64,000 nt of DNA from JAXDMK01 sp963790325 (GTDB lineage: Bacteria > Actinomycetota > Acidimicrobiia > Acidimicrobiales > AC-14), in contig CAWBNY010000004.1 in assembly GCA_963790325.1 (NCBI GenBank), forward strand, positions 5,525-69,524, written 5' to 3'. A program made the position numbers and the translations under genes. A model generated the notes under the pieces. The model made no database searches and had not been told where the DNA came from. It saw only the letters and a list, made by a program, of their open reading frames with translations. Numbering within the stretch: the stretch's first letter is position 1; every line of letters starts with the position of its first letter. Below, piece after piece: positions 31,494 to 40,301 of the stretch.

Positions 31494-32828
31494 TCACAGG
31501 GCCGCCAGGGCGTTCTGGGCCGCCACCGAGATGGGCTCGTTGAGGGCGCCGATCGGGGGCGAGTACACGTTCTCCATGGTGGCCAGGTCGCGCAGGGTGA
31601 TCCCCGTCTTGACCGCCATGCCCAGGAAGTCGGCCCGCTCCTTGATCCCCTCGCCGCCCACCATCTGGGCCCCGATGAGGCGCAGGCTCCCCGGTTCGGC
31701 CAGCAGCTTGACCCGGATCTTCTTGACCCCCGGGTAGTAGCGGGCCCGGGAGATCCCGTTGGCCACCCCCAGCACGTGGGGGATGCCGAGGGCGGTGGCC
31801 AGGGTCTCGCCGAAGGAGACCCCGCCGATCATCCACTTGCCCGCCACCATCCCCCATGGGACGTAGACCGGCTGGTAGGCCCGCCTGCCGCCGGCGGCGT
31901 TGGTGCCCGCCACCTTGCCCTGGGCGTAGGCGTGGCTGCCGGAGAGCCCCTGGATGGGGAGGTTGCTGACCCCGTGGGGAAGCTCGGCGCAGTCGCCGGC
32001 GGCGTAGACGTCGGGGTGGGAGGTGCCCATGCGCTCGTCGACCACGATCCCGCCGGTGGAGCCGGTCCGGATGCCGGCGGACGAGGCCAGGCGGGCGTTG
32101 GGCTGCTTGTGGGTGCAGACCACGACCAGGTCGGCGGGGAGGTCGCCTCCGTCGGTCCTGACCGCCTTGACATGGCCGTCGTCGTCGCCCACGAAGGCCC
32201 GGGCGGGGGTGTTCCAGTGCATCTTCACGCCCATCTCGGCCCACGACTCCTCCACCGGGGCGGCGATGTCGGGGTCGGCCGCCTCGGCCAGGGCCCACGG
32301 CGCCTTGTCGACCAGGTGGGTCTCGATCCCCCGATGGGCGAGGGCGGTGACCATCTCCAGGCCCAGGGGCGAGGCCTCCACCACCACCGCCACCTTGACC
32401 GTGTCGAGGACCTTGTCCCACTCCATGGCCCGGCGGATGTTCTTGACGTAGTAGAGGCCCTGGAGGTCGGTGCCGGGGACGCCGGGGTCGGCGTAGTCGA
32501 AGCCGGTGCCGAGGATCAGGCGGTCGAAGCCCTCGTCGCCCTCACCTTCGATCGTGATCCGCTTCTGGTTGACGTCGAGGCCGGTGACCCGGGTGTCGTA
32601 GTGGATGTCGATGCCGTTCTCCTGGTACGCCTCCTTGGTGGCCAGGAAGAGGCGCTCGAAGTCGGGGATCTCCTTGCCGTGGACGTAGGGGATGCCGCAC
32701 GGGCTGTAGGCCGCGTCCTCGTACTCGGTGTAGACGGTGACCTGGGCGCCGCGATCGGTAGCCTTGGCCGCGCCGGCCGCTCCGATGCCGGCGGCGCCGC
32801 CGCCCACAACCACGATCCTCTGGCCCAA
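31494..32828 (-). CDS. FAD-dependent pyridine nucleotide-disulfide oxidoreductase, CoA-disulfide reductase type
   Basis: 444 aa, TTG start. N-terminal FAD-binding VVVGGGAAGIGAA (6-18); single redox Cys44 in YSPCGIPYVHG, the pattern of CoA-disulfide reductase and NADH oxidase; an NAD-binding region near VAVVVEASPLGLEMV (~148-162); second FAD motif VYAAGDCAE (~280-288); C-terminal dimerisation domain. It reduces a low-molecular disulfide or peroxide with NAD(P)H. First gene of the nitrile hydratase unit; its redox partner (CoA, CoM or another thiol) cannot be told from sequence. Confidence 0.88.
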   Translation of the reverse strand: MGQRIVVVGGGAAGIGAAGAAKATDRGAQVTVYTEYEDAAYSPCGIPYVHGKEIPDFERLFLATKEAYQENGIDIHYDTRVTGLDVNQKRITIEGEGDEGFDRLILGTGFDYADPGVPGTDLQGLYYVKNIRRAMEWDKVLDTVKVAVVVEASPLGLEMVTALAHRGIETHLVDKAPWALAEAADPDIAAPVEESWAEMGVKMHWNTPARAFVGDDDGHVKAVRTDGGDLPADLVVVCTHKQPNARLASSAGIRTGSTGGIVVDERMGTSHPDVYAAGDCAELPHGVSNLPIQGLSGSHAYAQGKVAGTNAAGGRRAYQPVYVPWGMVAGKWMIGGVSFGETLATALGIPHVLGVANGISRARYYPGVKKIRVKLLAEPGSLRLIGAQMVGGEGIKERADFLGMAVKTGITLRDLATMENVYSPPIGALNEPISVAAQNALAAL

Positions 32829-32835
32829 GGCGTTT

Positions 32836-32874
32836 ACTATACTGGACGTACGTTTCCCACGCTGTCAAGGAGGC
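32836..32874. promoter_or_regulatory. Divergent promoter/operator between flavoprotein and XRE-cupin genes
   Basis: Within a 52-base gap: plus-strand -10-like TATACT (32838-32843), minus-strand -10-like TATAGT (32841-32836), an 8-base palindrome ACGTACGT (32846-32853), and the ribosome site AAGGAGG (32868-32874) for the TTG at 32881. The palindrome placed against both -10 boxes is a good candidate operator for the XRE-cupin protein. Motif-based inference. Confidence 0.5.
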
Positions 32875-32880
32875 GCCAAG

Positions 32881-33498
32881 TTGACGGATCTGAGCGAGCC
32901 CATCACGGCGGAGGAAGGCGCTGGCCAGTCGTCCGTCGATCGCATCGTGGGGGCGATCGGGCCCCGGCTGCGAGAGCTGCGCCTGCAACGAGGGCTGTCG
33001 TTGCAGCAGCTGGCCGAGCGGGCCGGGGTGTCGGCGGCGGCCATCCACAAGATCGAGCGCAGCGGCATGGTCCCCACCATCACCACCCTGCTGAAGCTGG
33101 CCGACGCCTTCGACCGCCCGGTGGGGTGGTTCGTCGACGAGGACGCGCCCACCGCCGGCCCGGTGGCCTTCACCGCGGCCGGGGCCCGGCCGCAGGCGTT
33201 CAGCCCCCAGCCGGGGGTCGAGCTGGCCACCGTCTCGGGGTCCTACGCCCGGTTCCTCCTGGACGCGGCCGTCGCCACCGTCGAGCCCGGCGCCGGCAGC
33301 GGCCCGGCCGACGACGAGCGCCAGGGTGAGGAGTTGGTCTTCGTGCTCGACGGGGTGCTCGACTTCGATGTCGACGGCCACCCGTACCGGCTGGAGCCGG
33401 GCGACGCCCTCCACCTGCGCACCGACCGTCCCCACCGATGGGAGAACGGCGGGCACCGGCCGGCGCAGGCCCTGTGGGTGACCGTCCGCCCCCTGTAG
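32881..33498 (+). CDS. XRE-family regulator with C-terminal cupin domain
   Basis: 205 aa from TTG 32881, chosen for its AAGGAGG at 7-base spacing. Helix-turn-helix at ~29-66 (LRLQRGLSLQQLAERAGVS ... IHKIERSG) and a cupin fold at ~105-200 (GEELVFVLDGVLDFDVDG; RLEPGDALHLRTDRPHRW). The cupin senses a small ligand in this regulator class. Divergent from the nitrile hydratase unit, it likely controls that operon and itself. Confidence 0.88.
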   Translation: MTDLSEPITAEEGAGQSSVDRIVGAIGPRLRELRLQRGLSLQQLAERAGVSAAAIHKIERSGMVPTITTLLKLADAFDRPVGWFVDEDAPTAGPVAFTAAGARPQAFSPQPGVELATVSGSYARFLLDAAVATVEPGAGSGPADDERQGEELVFVLDGVLDFDVDGHPYRLEPGDALHLRTDRPHRWENGGHRPAQALWVTVRPL

Positions 33499-33571
33499 GT
33501 CAGACCGGGGCGGGGAAGATCAGCACCTCGACGTCGAGCTCGGCGACGCCCGGCCGGCGGCGGGCCTGGCG

Positions 33572-34399
33572 TCAGGCGTCGATGCCGAGGAGGCGGGCCC
33601 GGGTGACGGCCCTCGCCCCTCGTTTGAGGCCGATGATCGCCACCATCCAGGCGATGGCGCCGACGATGAGGCCGCTGCCGCTGGCGCCGAGGAGGGCGCC
33701 GGTGGACTGGCCGTAGGAGAGGATGATCAGGGGCAGGGTCACCAGGCTCGACGCCTGTTGGGCGGCGGCCGCGCTCTTGACCCGGGCCGAGAGCCGGAGG
33801 ACCACCGAGAGGGTGATGGCGAGGAACGGCGGGACCACCCACAGCATGAGCACCCACCAGGCCGGGGTGGGGAAGAACCAGCCGCCCACGTTGGGGCCCA
33901 CGATGAGGTTGACGGCGAGGGAGTAGATCCCGAAGCCGACGAGGGTGGTCAGGTACCCGGGGACGAGGCTGGCCACGAGCTTGCCCAGGTAGATCTCCCG
34001 CTCCGAGGCCGGCGAGTGGGCCAGGAACTCGCCCGTCCCCTTCTCCTTCTCGCCGACGACGGTGTTGGCCGCGATGGCGGTGGAGATGGTCATGGGCACG
34101 ATCACCGCGAGGGGGGCGAAGAGGTACACGGCCAGGGCGTAGGTGGTGCGGTCGGCCGCGTTGGAACCCCGGACCGCCTCCTGCGCCTGCTGGGGGAGGA
34201 GCTCGAGGGCGGCCGACACCTTGGAGATGGTGGGGACGTCGCCCAGGTTGGTGATGGTCAGCAGGAGGATCACCGGGATCACGACGAAGAAGAGGGCGGC
34301 CAGGATCAGCATGGGCAGCCAGAAGTCGGGGCTCTTGGCCAGCTGGCGGAGGTCGTTGCGGGCGACGGCCCACATGCGGGAGCGGTTCACCCGGTTCAC
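33572..34399 (-). CDS. ABC-2 type transporter permease
   Basis: 275 aa from GTG 34399, overlapping the ATPase stop (GTGA). Six hydrophobic segments, the first at ~25-47 (FWLPMLILAALFFVVIPVIL). The motif VVGEKEKGTGEFLAHSPASE (~113-132) is the coupling-helix text typical of NatB-like and ABC-2 permeases. Works with the ATPase 34396-35370 as an exporter of unknown substrate. The 73 bases after 33498 end in a minus-strand fragment I cannot identify. Confidence 0.9.
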   Translation of the reverse strand: MNRVNRSRMWAVARNDLRQLAKSPDFWLPMLILAALFFVVIPVILLLTITNLGDVPTISKVSAALELLPQQAQEAVRGSNAADRTTYALAVYLFAPLAVIVPMTISTAIAANTVVGEKEKGTGEFLAHSPASEREIYLGKLVASLVPGYLTTLVGFGIYSLAVNLIVGPNVGGWFFPTPAWWVLMLWVVPPFLAITLSVVLRLSARVKSAAAAQQASSLVTLPLIILSYGQSTGALLGASGSGLIVGAIAWMVAIIGLKRGARAVTRARLLGIDA

Positions 34400-35370
34400 C
34401 GGTGTCGTACCCGCAGGTAGAGCTCCTCCAGGGAGGGCTCGTGGGGGGTGACCTTGGTCAGGCGGACGCCGACCGCGGCCAGGGAGGCGACTAGGTGCGG
34501 CACCCGGGCGATGTCGTCGAGCTGGACCTCGACCTCGTCGGCGTGGCCATCGGTGGGGGCGAAGCCGACCACACCGGGCATGAGCTGGAGGCGGTCGAGG
34601 CTGCCGGGGGCCTCGGCGCCGAAGACGACCATGGGGTGGGGCCAGAACCGGCGCATGAGCTCCTCCGGGGGACCGGCCATCACCGTGGTCCCGTCCTCCA
34701 GGAGGACGACCTCGTCGGCCAGGCCCTCGGCCTCGAGCAGGAGGTGGGTGCACATGACCACCGTCTTGCCGCCGGCGGCCATGTCGTCGACGAGGGCGAG
34801 GACGGCGTGGGACGACTCGGGGTCGAGGCCCGACGTGGGCTCGTCGAGGAGGAGGAGGTCGGGGTCGTGAAGGACGGCCCTCGCCAGGGCGAGCCGGGTC
34901 TTCATGCCCGTCGAGTAGCCGCCGACCTTGCGGTCGAGGGCGTCGACGATGCCGAAGCGGTCGGCGGCGTCGGTCACCGGCGCGTTCCGTCCGAGGCCGA
35001 AGAGCTCGGCTGCGTAGGCGAGGTTGTCTCGCCCGGTGAGTCGGTCGTAGAGGGCGGGCTTGGCCGCCACCACGCCGCACCGCCGGCGGACCTGCTCGCC
35101 CTCGGGGCCGGCCGGGTCGAGTCCGAAGACGCGGGCGGTGCCGGCCTCGGTGGTCAGGGCGCCGGTGATCACCCGCAGGGCGGTCGTCTTGCCCGCGCCG
35201 TTGGGACCGACGAGGACGGTGACCGACCCCGCCGGCACGGCCAGGGTCAGGCCGGCCAGGCCGGTGGCGGGTCCGAACGTCCGCCGGACCCCCGTGAGCT
35301 CCACGACCGCCGCCGGCCGGCCGGCGTCGGCAGGCACGGCATCGTCACGGACCGGGGTTCGGGTGTGCAC
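34396..35370 (-). CDS. ABC transporter ATP-binding protein
   Basis: About 324 aa from GTG 35370; GTG 35337 is an alternative and neither has a clear ribosome site. Walker A GPNGAGKTT, Q-loop region VVAAKPALYDRLTG, signature GYSTGMKTRLALARA, Walker B LLLLDEPTSGLDPE, and the H-loop VMCTHLLLEAE are all intact. A C-terminal domain after ~215 is typical of NatA-like subunits. Paired with the permease downstream. Confidence 0.92.
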   Translation of the reverse strand: MHTRTPVRDDAVPADAGRPAAVVELTGVRRTFGPATGLAGLTLAVPAGSVTVLVGPNGAGKTTALRVITGALTTEAGTARVFGLDPAGPEGEQVRRRCGVVAAKPALYDRLTGRDNLAYAAELFGLGRNAPVTDAADRFGIVDALDRKVGGYSTGMKTRLALARAVLHDPDLLLLDEPTSGLDPESSHAVLALVDDMAAGGKTVVMCTHLLLEAEGLADEVVLLEDGTTVMAGPPEELMRRFWPHPMVVFGAEAPGSLDRLQLMPGVVGFAPTDGHADEVEVQLDDIARVPHLVASLAAVGVRLTKVTPHEPSLEELYLRVRHR

Positions 35371-35405
35371 TGCCCGACAACATCGGCCGCCGGGGCCCTC
35401 GCCTT

Positions 35406-35455
35406 GAACCGGTGACGGATTCGGGGGCCCTGCCCCCGAGAAACGACCCCGGTTC
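35406..35455. repeat. Dispersed GGTGAC palindrome, copy near ABC ATPase start
   Basis: GAACCGGTGACGGATTCG begins the left arm (35406-35428) and the right arm (35432-35455) ends CCCCGGTTC; the inner 8 bases TCGGGGGC/GCCCCCGA pair perfectly around CCT and the outer 16 with about four mismatches. Next to it, at 35451-35474, a 9-base unit GGTTCGGC(G) is repeated three times. It lies between two minus-strand genes and may act as a terminator for the upstream regulator gene. Confidence 0.75.
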
Positions 35456-35498
35456 GGCGGTTCGGCGGTTCGGCGGACGAGCCCGGTTCGGCGGGCGC

Positions 35499-38400
35499 TC
35501 AGGCCCGGAGGGGGCCCGTGAGGCGGCCGTGGGTGGCGAACCGGGAGCGGATGTCGCGGGGCAGGGACGCGGCGATCGTCTGCAGGGCGTCGCGGGCCTG
35601 GCGGCCGGGGGCGACCTCGGCCAGCAGCAGGGCCGAACCGGTGGGCACGGCCACCGCCGCCGCCTCCTCCCGATGTCCCAGCCGGGCCAGGGCCAGGGCC
35701 TGGTACTTGGCCGACCCCCGCTGCCGGGCCAGCTCGAGCAACAGCTCCGCCCGCGCCGGCTCCAACCGGCTCCCGACCTCGATCAGCCGCAGCTCGGCCC
35801 GCCAGCGGAACGGCAGCCACACCCGGATCAGCGGCTCCGCCTCCGCCACCAGCGCCGCCGCCGCCCCCTCGTCCCCCTCCATCAGCCGGCACTCGGCCGC
35901 CGCCAGCAGGGCGTGCAGCTCCTGTTCGGTCTGCAGCGACCCCGCCGCCACCTCCCGGGACTGCTCGATCGCCTCGCGGGCCAGATCCTCCGCCCGGGCC
36001 ACGTCCCCCAGCTCCCGCCACACCCACGAGAGCGTGGTCGACGTCCGGGCCCGGTAGAAGTGCACGTCGTAGCGGTTGAGCAGGCCCCGCTTGCGCTCGA
36101 GCACCCGCAGCGCCCCCGCCAGGTCGCCCAGGTTGGCCCGGGCCAGGCCGGCGAAGAACAGCGTCCGCAGCAGCGCCCGGAACGATCCCGTCTCCTCGCA
36201 GGTGGCCATCGACCGGGCCAGCACGTCCCGGGCCTCGGCGAAGCGGTCCCCGTGTTCCAGCAGCGCTCCCAGACAGCTCAACGCGGACGCCACCGTGGAC
36301 GGATCCGACTCCCCGTCGGTCATGGCCTGCTCGTAGGCGGCCGACGCCCCCGCCATGTCGCCCGCCCAGTGGCGTACCCGTCCCACCAGCACCAACGCGC
36401 TCGCCTGGGCCCCCGGCGCGGCCGCCGCGGCCTCGGCCAGCGCCGTCGCCTGCACCGCGAAGTCGGCGGCCCGGTCGACGTCGCGCCCGTAATAGGCGGT
36501 CCACCCCAGCCGCTCCAGGGCCATCGCCTCCAAGGCCGAGTCGCCCGAGGCCCGGGCCAACGCCAGGGCCCGCTGGTGGTCGTCCCGGGCGCCGGCGTAC
36601 TCGGCCAGCTCCTCCCGCACCTGCCCCCGCCGCAGCGACACCCGGCCCTCGGCGGCCGAATCCCCGGCGGCCGACGCCGCCGCCACCGCCCGCCCGAACA
36701 GCCGCTCCGCATCCCGGTTGGCGAAGCGCCGGCGGGCGTCGGCCGCGGCTGCCGTCCACGCTTCGCACGCCCGCCGCCAGTCCCCCGCCGCCTCCCGGTG
36801 GACGGCCACCAGCTCGTGACGGTCGGCCACCAGCTCCGCGATCCGCCGGTGCCGGCTGGCCCGCACCGCCGGCGCCGTCGTCTCGTACAGAACGTCCTGG
36901 ATGACGCTGTTGGCGAACGCCAGGTCGCCCGCCTTGGTCACCAGCAGCCCCGCCTCCAGCGCCCGTTGGGCCAGGCGGGCGGCGACCTCCGACGCCACCT
37001 CCTGGACCCGCGCCACCAGGTCGAGGTCGAACGACGCCCCCGCCACCACCCCCACCCGGAGGAACTCCTCCACGTCACCGCCCGCCCGCCGGACCCGCTC
37101 CGTCACCACGTCCCGCAGCGACCGGCTGACCTCCAGGGCGTCGGCCGCCCGGTCGGAGTCGGCCGCCAGGCGGAACGCCTCCACCGAGAAGAGCACGTCG
37201 CCGCCGGTGAGCTCGTACACGGGAGCCGCCAGCTCGGGCACCCCCATGGCGGCCGCCAGCTGCTCCACCGCCGCCACCGGGAGGGGGCCGAGGTGGATCT
37301 CCCGGCCCAGGTGCTCGAGCGTCTCCATCGCCTCCCGGGCCTCCTCGGGACGCAGCGTCACCACCACGAGCATCCGCGCCTGGGACAGGCGGCCGGCCAT
37401 GAACCGCAACGCCTCGAGGGTGGAGGCGCCGGCATGCTCCAGGTCGTCCAGGACCAGCAACACCGGGTGCCGTTGGGCCAGGCGGGCGAAGAGCTCGGTC
37501 ACCGCCTCCAGCGACCGCCGGTGCTCCAACTCCGGACCGGCTCGCTCGTAGGCGGACGTCGCCCCCGCCAGCCCCGACGCCACCGGGAGGCCGGGCAGCA
37601 GCTCCCGCAACGTCCCCGCCCAGCTGCCGACCAGCTCCGCCGCCACCTCGGCCGAAACCCCCTCCAGGTACTTCCGGACCGACTCCACGATGGGCTGGAG
37701 GAACAGCGACCGCTCGGCCTCGTTGCACCGGGCTCGCAATGTGACGCCGCCCGCCGCCTCCGCCACCGCCGCCGCCTCCAACGCCAGCCGGGACTTGCCC
37801 GACCCCGCGGGACCGCACACGAACACGAACGCGCTCCGCCCCGCGACCGCCGCCGCCCATGCCTCCCGCAGCAGGTACAGCTCCTGGCGCCGGCCCACCA
37901 GCGGCACCGCCCGGGCGGCGGGACCACCACGGATGCCGGCGCCCGACGCCCCCCGCAGCTCGGGCTCCGGACCGCCCCCGGCGATGGCCTCGAACAGCAC
38001 GAGGGTCTCGTCGGCCGGGGCCACGCCCAGTTCGTCGTGCAGCTCCCGCTCCAGCCGCTTGAACACCACCAGGGCCGCCCCCCGGTCCCCCCGCCGGTGG
38101 TTGGCCCGCATGAGGGCCCGGTGGGCGTCCTCGTCGAAGGAGTCGGCGTCGACCGCGGCGGTGGCCGCCTCCAGGGCGGTGGCGGTGTCGCCCAGCTCCA
38201 GAGCCGCCGCCCACACGCACGCCCGGGCCCGCCGTTGCAGGCGCGCCACCCGCCGCCGCGGCCCCTGGGCCCACGGCGCGTAGGGCTCGTCCTCCAGCAG
38301 CTCGCCCGCGTCGAGGACGGCCAGCGCCCGCCGCCCGGCCGTCGCCGCCGGCCCGAACGCTCCCGCCCCCAGCCGGGACTCGGCCTCCGCCACCAGCCCC

Positions 38401-38705
38401 TCGGCCTCGTGGAAATCGGTCTCGAGGTCGGCCCGGTAGCCCGACCGGCCGCCTTGGATGCGGTCGCGGCCGACCAGCCGCCGCAGCCGGCTGACCAGTG
38501 ACGCCACGTTCTGCTCGGCCTTGGCCGGTGCGCCGTCGGGCCACAGATCGTCGATGATGCGGTCGGTGGGGACGAGGTGGCCGGACTCCACCGCCAGCAT
38601 CCCCAGCAGGCTCGACGCCCGCCCCGCCGGCAGCTCGGCGACCCGCGCCCCGTCGACGAACAGGCGCAGCGGTCCCACCAGCCGGACCCGCACCGTGCCG
38701 GTCAC
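35499..38705 (-). CDS. Giant AfsR/SARP-type regulator: BTAD, AAA ATPase and TPR
   Basis: 1068 aa from GTG 38705 (GTG 38693 also possible). Winged-helix DNA-binding domain (RLFVDGARVAELPAGRAS ... IIDDLWPDGAP ... VSRLRRLVG, ~10-85), BTAD helical domain (~95-240, ending LHDELGVAPADETL), then an ATPase with Walker A CGPAGSGKS (~318) and Walker B LLVLDDLEH (~440), then about ten TPR-like repeats. Such STAND-type regulators act as ATP-controlled switches, often for secondary metabolism. Divergent from the GNAT gene at 38770. Confidence 0.9.
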   Translation of the reverse strand: MTGTVRVRLVGPLRLFVDGARVAELPAGRASSLLGMLAVESGHLVPTDRIIDDLWPDGAPAKAEQNVASLVSRLRRLVGRDRIQGGRSGYRADLETDFHEAEGLVAEAESRLGAGAFGPAATAGRRALAVLDAGELLEDEPYAPWAQGPRRRVARLQRRARACVWAAALELGDTATALEAATAAVDADSFDEDAHRALMRANHRRGDRGAALVVFKRLERELHDELGVAPADETLVLFEAIAGGGPEPELRGASGAGIRGGPAARAVPLVGRRQELYLLREAWAAAVAGRSAFVFVCGPAGSGKSRLALEAAAVAEAAGGVTLRARCNEAERSLFLQPIVESVRKYLEGVSAEVAAELVGSWAGTLRELLPGLPVASGLAGATSAYERAGPELEHRRSLEAVTELFARLAQRHPVLLVLDDLEHAGASTLEALRFMAGRLSQARMLVVVTLRPEEAREAMETLEHLGREIHLGPLPVAAVEQLAAAMGVPELAAPVYELTGGDVLFSVEAFRLAADSDRAADALEVSRSLRDVVTERVRRAGGDVEEFLRVGVVAGASFDLDLVARVQEVASEVAARLAQRALEAGLLVTKAGDLAFANSVIQDVLYETTAPAVRASRHRRIAELVADRHELVAVHREAAGDWRRACEAWTAAAADARRRFANRDAERLFGRAVAAASAAGDSAAEGRVSLRRGQVREELAEYAGARDDHQRALALARASGDSALEAMALERLGWTAYYGRDVDRAADFAVQATALAEAAAAAPGAQASALVLVGRVRHWAGDMAGASAAYEQAMTDGESDPSTVASALSCLGALLEHGDRFAEARDVLARSMATCEETGSFRALLRTLFFAGLARANLGDLAGALRVLERKRGLLNRYDVHFYRARTSTTLSWVWRELGDVARAEDLAREAIEQSREVAAGSLQTEQELHALLAAAECRLMEGDEGAAAALVAEAEPLIRVWLPFRWRAELRLIEVGSRLEPARAELLLELARQRGSAKYQALALARLGHREEAAAVAVPTGSALLLAEVAPGRQARDALQTIAASLPRDIRSRFATHGRLTGPLRA

Positions 38706-38769
38706 CTGCGCCACCGGGCAGAAACTACCGGTCCACCTCCCGGACGTTGCCGCCGACAACACTGAGGCG

Positions 38770-39555
38770 ATGGGTGCCCCCCACCTCACCGCCGGCTGGG
38801 AACCCGACCTCGACGTCGGCGACACCCTGCTGCGGGCATTCGTCTTCGCCATCGCCGACCGCCTGACGACGATGGCCGACGGCGTCGGCGGCCGCCTGCG
38901 CCGCACTCCCGAGGCGGCCTACGCCGATCCCCACTCCGCCTTCGTGTTCGACAACGGGGTGGTCCTCCTCCAGCCTCCGGGCGTGATCGACATCCACCGG
39001 GTGGTCGAGGAGGCGTTGGCCTTCTACCCGCCCGAGCGCACGTGGATCCTCTTCTCCGCCTGGCCCCTGCCCGACCTCTCCCCCGCCGGCCTCGAGCTCG
39101 TCGGCCACCCGCCGTTCCTCCTGCGGGCGCCGGCCCCCTTCACCCGGCCCGACCCGCCCGGCAGCCGCGTCGTCGAGGTCGGCACGGCCGAGGAGCTGGC
39201 CGACTTCGAAAAGGTCCTGGTCGAGGGCTACCCCATGCCCGAGGGCGGGGCCATCATCGACCACCGCCTGCTGGGCGGCCCCGTCCGCCTGTGGGTCGGC
39301 TACGACGGCGACCGGGCCGTCGCCGTCTCCGGCGCCCACGTGGCCCACGGGGTGATCGAGGTGGACTGGGTGGCCACCCTCCCCGACGTGCGGGGGCGGG
39401 GCTTCGGCGCCGCCCTCACCGGCCGCGCCGCCGGCTGCCGGCCGGAGCTACCCGCGGTCCTGGTGGCCAGCGACGACGGGCGGCCGATCTACGAGCGCCT
39501 CGGTTTCCTGCCCATCCACCGGTGCACCATCTGGACCCGCCCGGGACGATCCTGA
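38770..39555 (+). CDS. GNAT-family N-acetyltransferase
   Basis: 261 aa, ATG with TGAGG upstream. N-terminal ~110 residues are a non-catalytic region (ADRLTTMADGVGGRLRRTPE); the GNAT fold follows with IEVDWVATLPDVRGRGFGAALTGRA (read in parts, ~196-220), where DVRGRGFGAAL is the acetyl-CoA pyrophosphate loop, and a C-terminal DDGRPIYERLGF. Substrate unknown. Confidence 0.85.
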   Translation: MGAPHLTAGWEPDLDVGDTLLRAFVFAIADRLTTMADGVGGRLRRTPEAAYADPHSAFVFDNGVVLLQPPGVIDIHRVVEEALAFYPPERTWILFSAWPLPDLSPAGLELVGHPPFLLRAPAPFTRPDPPGSRVVEVGTAEELADFEKVLVEGYPMPEGGAIIDHRLLGGPVRLWVGYDGDRAVAVSGAHVAHGVIEVDWVATLPDVRGRGFGAALTGRAAGCRPELPAVLVASDDGRPIYERLGFLPIHRCTIWTRPGRS

Positions 39556-39581
39556 GGGTCGGCGGCGTTGCACCGGTCATC

Positions 39582-40301
39582 ATGAGAGTCGAGATCTGGT
39601 CCGACGTCGTCTGCCCCTGGTGCTACATCGGCAAGCGCCACTTCGAGTCCGCCCTCGCCCGGTTCGAGCATCGCGACCAGGTCGAGCTGGTGTGGCGGGC
39701 GTTCGAGCTCGACCCGGGTGCGCCGGTGGAGCGGACGGGCCGCTACATCGACCGGCTGGCGTCGAAGTACCGCATCCCGGAGGCGGAGGCGGAGGCCATG
39801 ATCGAGCGGATGACCCGGGTCGGCGACGACGCCGGGGTCGACTTCCGCTTCGACACGTCCCGCCCGGGCAACACGTTCGACGCCCACCGCCTCATCCACC
39901 TGGGACTGGCGCGGGGCGTGCAGGACGCGGTGAAGGAGCGGCTGATGGCGGCCACGTTCAGCGAGGGCCGGCCGACGGGTCGCCGGGAGACCTTGGTCGA
40001 GGTGGCGGCGGAGGCCGGCCTCGACACCGACGAGGTGGCGGCCGTGCTCGATGGCGACCGCTACGCCGACGAGGTGCGGGCCGACGAGGCCACCGCCCGG
40101 GCGTTCGGGATCACCGCGGTGCCGTTCTTCGTGATCGACCGGGCCTACGGGGTGCCCGGCGCCCAGCACCCCGACGTCCTCCTCGACGTCCTGCGCCAGG
40201 CGTGGGCGGCGAGCGAGGCGGCCGCTCCGTCGGCGCTGGTCAGCACCGGCAGCGAGGGCCGCGGCGACGAGGCGTGCGAGGACGACAGCTGCGCCGTCTG
40301 A
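39582..40301 (+). CDS. DsbA-family FrnE-like oxidoreductase
   Basis: 239 aa from ATG 39582. Thioredoxin-fold with active site VVCPWCYIGK (Cys12, Cys15), a helical insert with AHRLIHLG, and the cis-Pro loop GITAVPFFVIDRAYGVPGAQ near 181-200. This is the FrnE/2-hydroxychromene isomerase-like cytoplasmic DsbA branch. The C-terminus DEACEDDSCAV adds two Cys. The lipoprotein start lies inside its last codons. Confidence 0.92.
   Translation: MRVEIWSDVVCPWCYIGKRHFESALARFEHRDQVELVWRAFELDPGAPVERTGRYIDRLASKYRIPEAEAEAMIERMTRVGDDAGVDFRFDTSRPGNTFDAHRLIHLGLARGVQDAVKERLMAATFSEGRPTGRRETLVEVAAEAGLDTDEVAAVLDGDRYADEVRADEATARAFGITAVPFFVIDRAYGVPGAQHPDVLLDVLRQAWAASEAAAPSALVSTGSEGRGDEACEDDSCAV

Noticed and set aside
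35412..38501. Plus-strand open frame of about 1030 codons opposite the BTAD regulator
   Set aside because: Composition is Arg/Gln/Pro/His-rich and featureless, while the minus strand has clear winged-helix, BTAD, Walker and TPR motifs.
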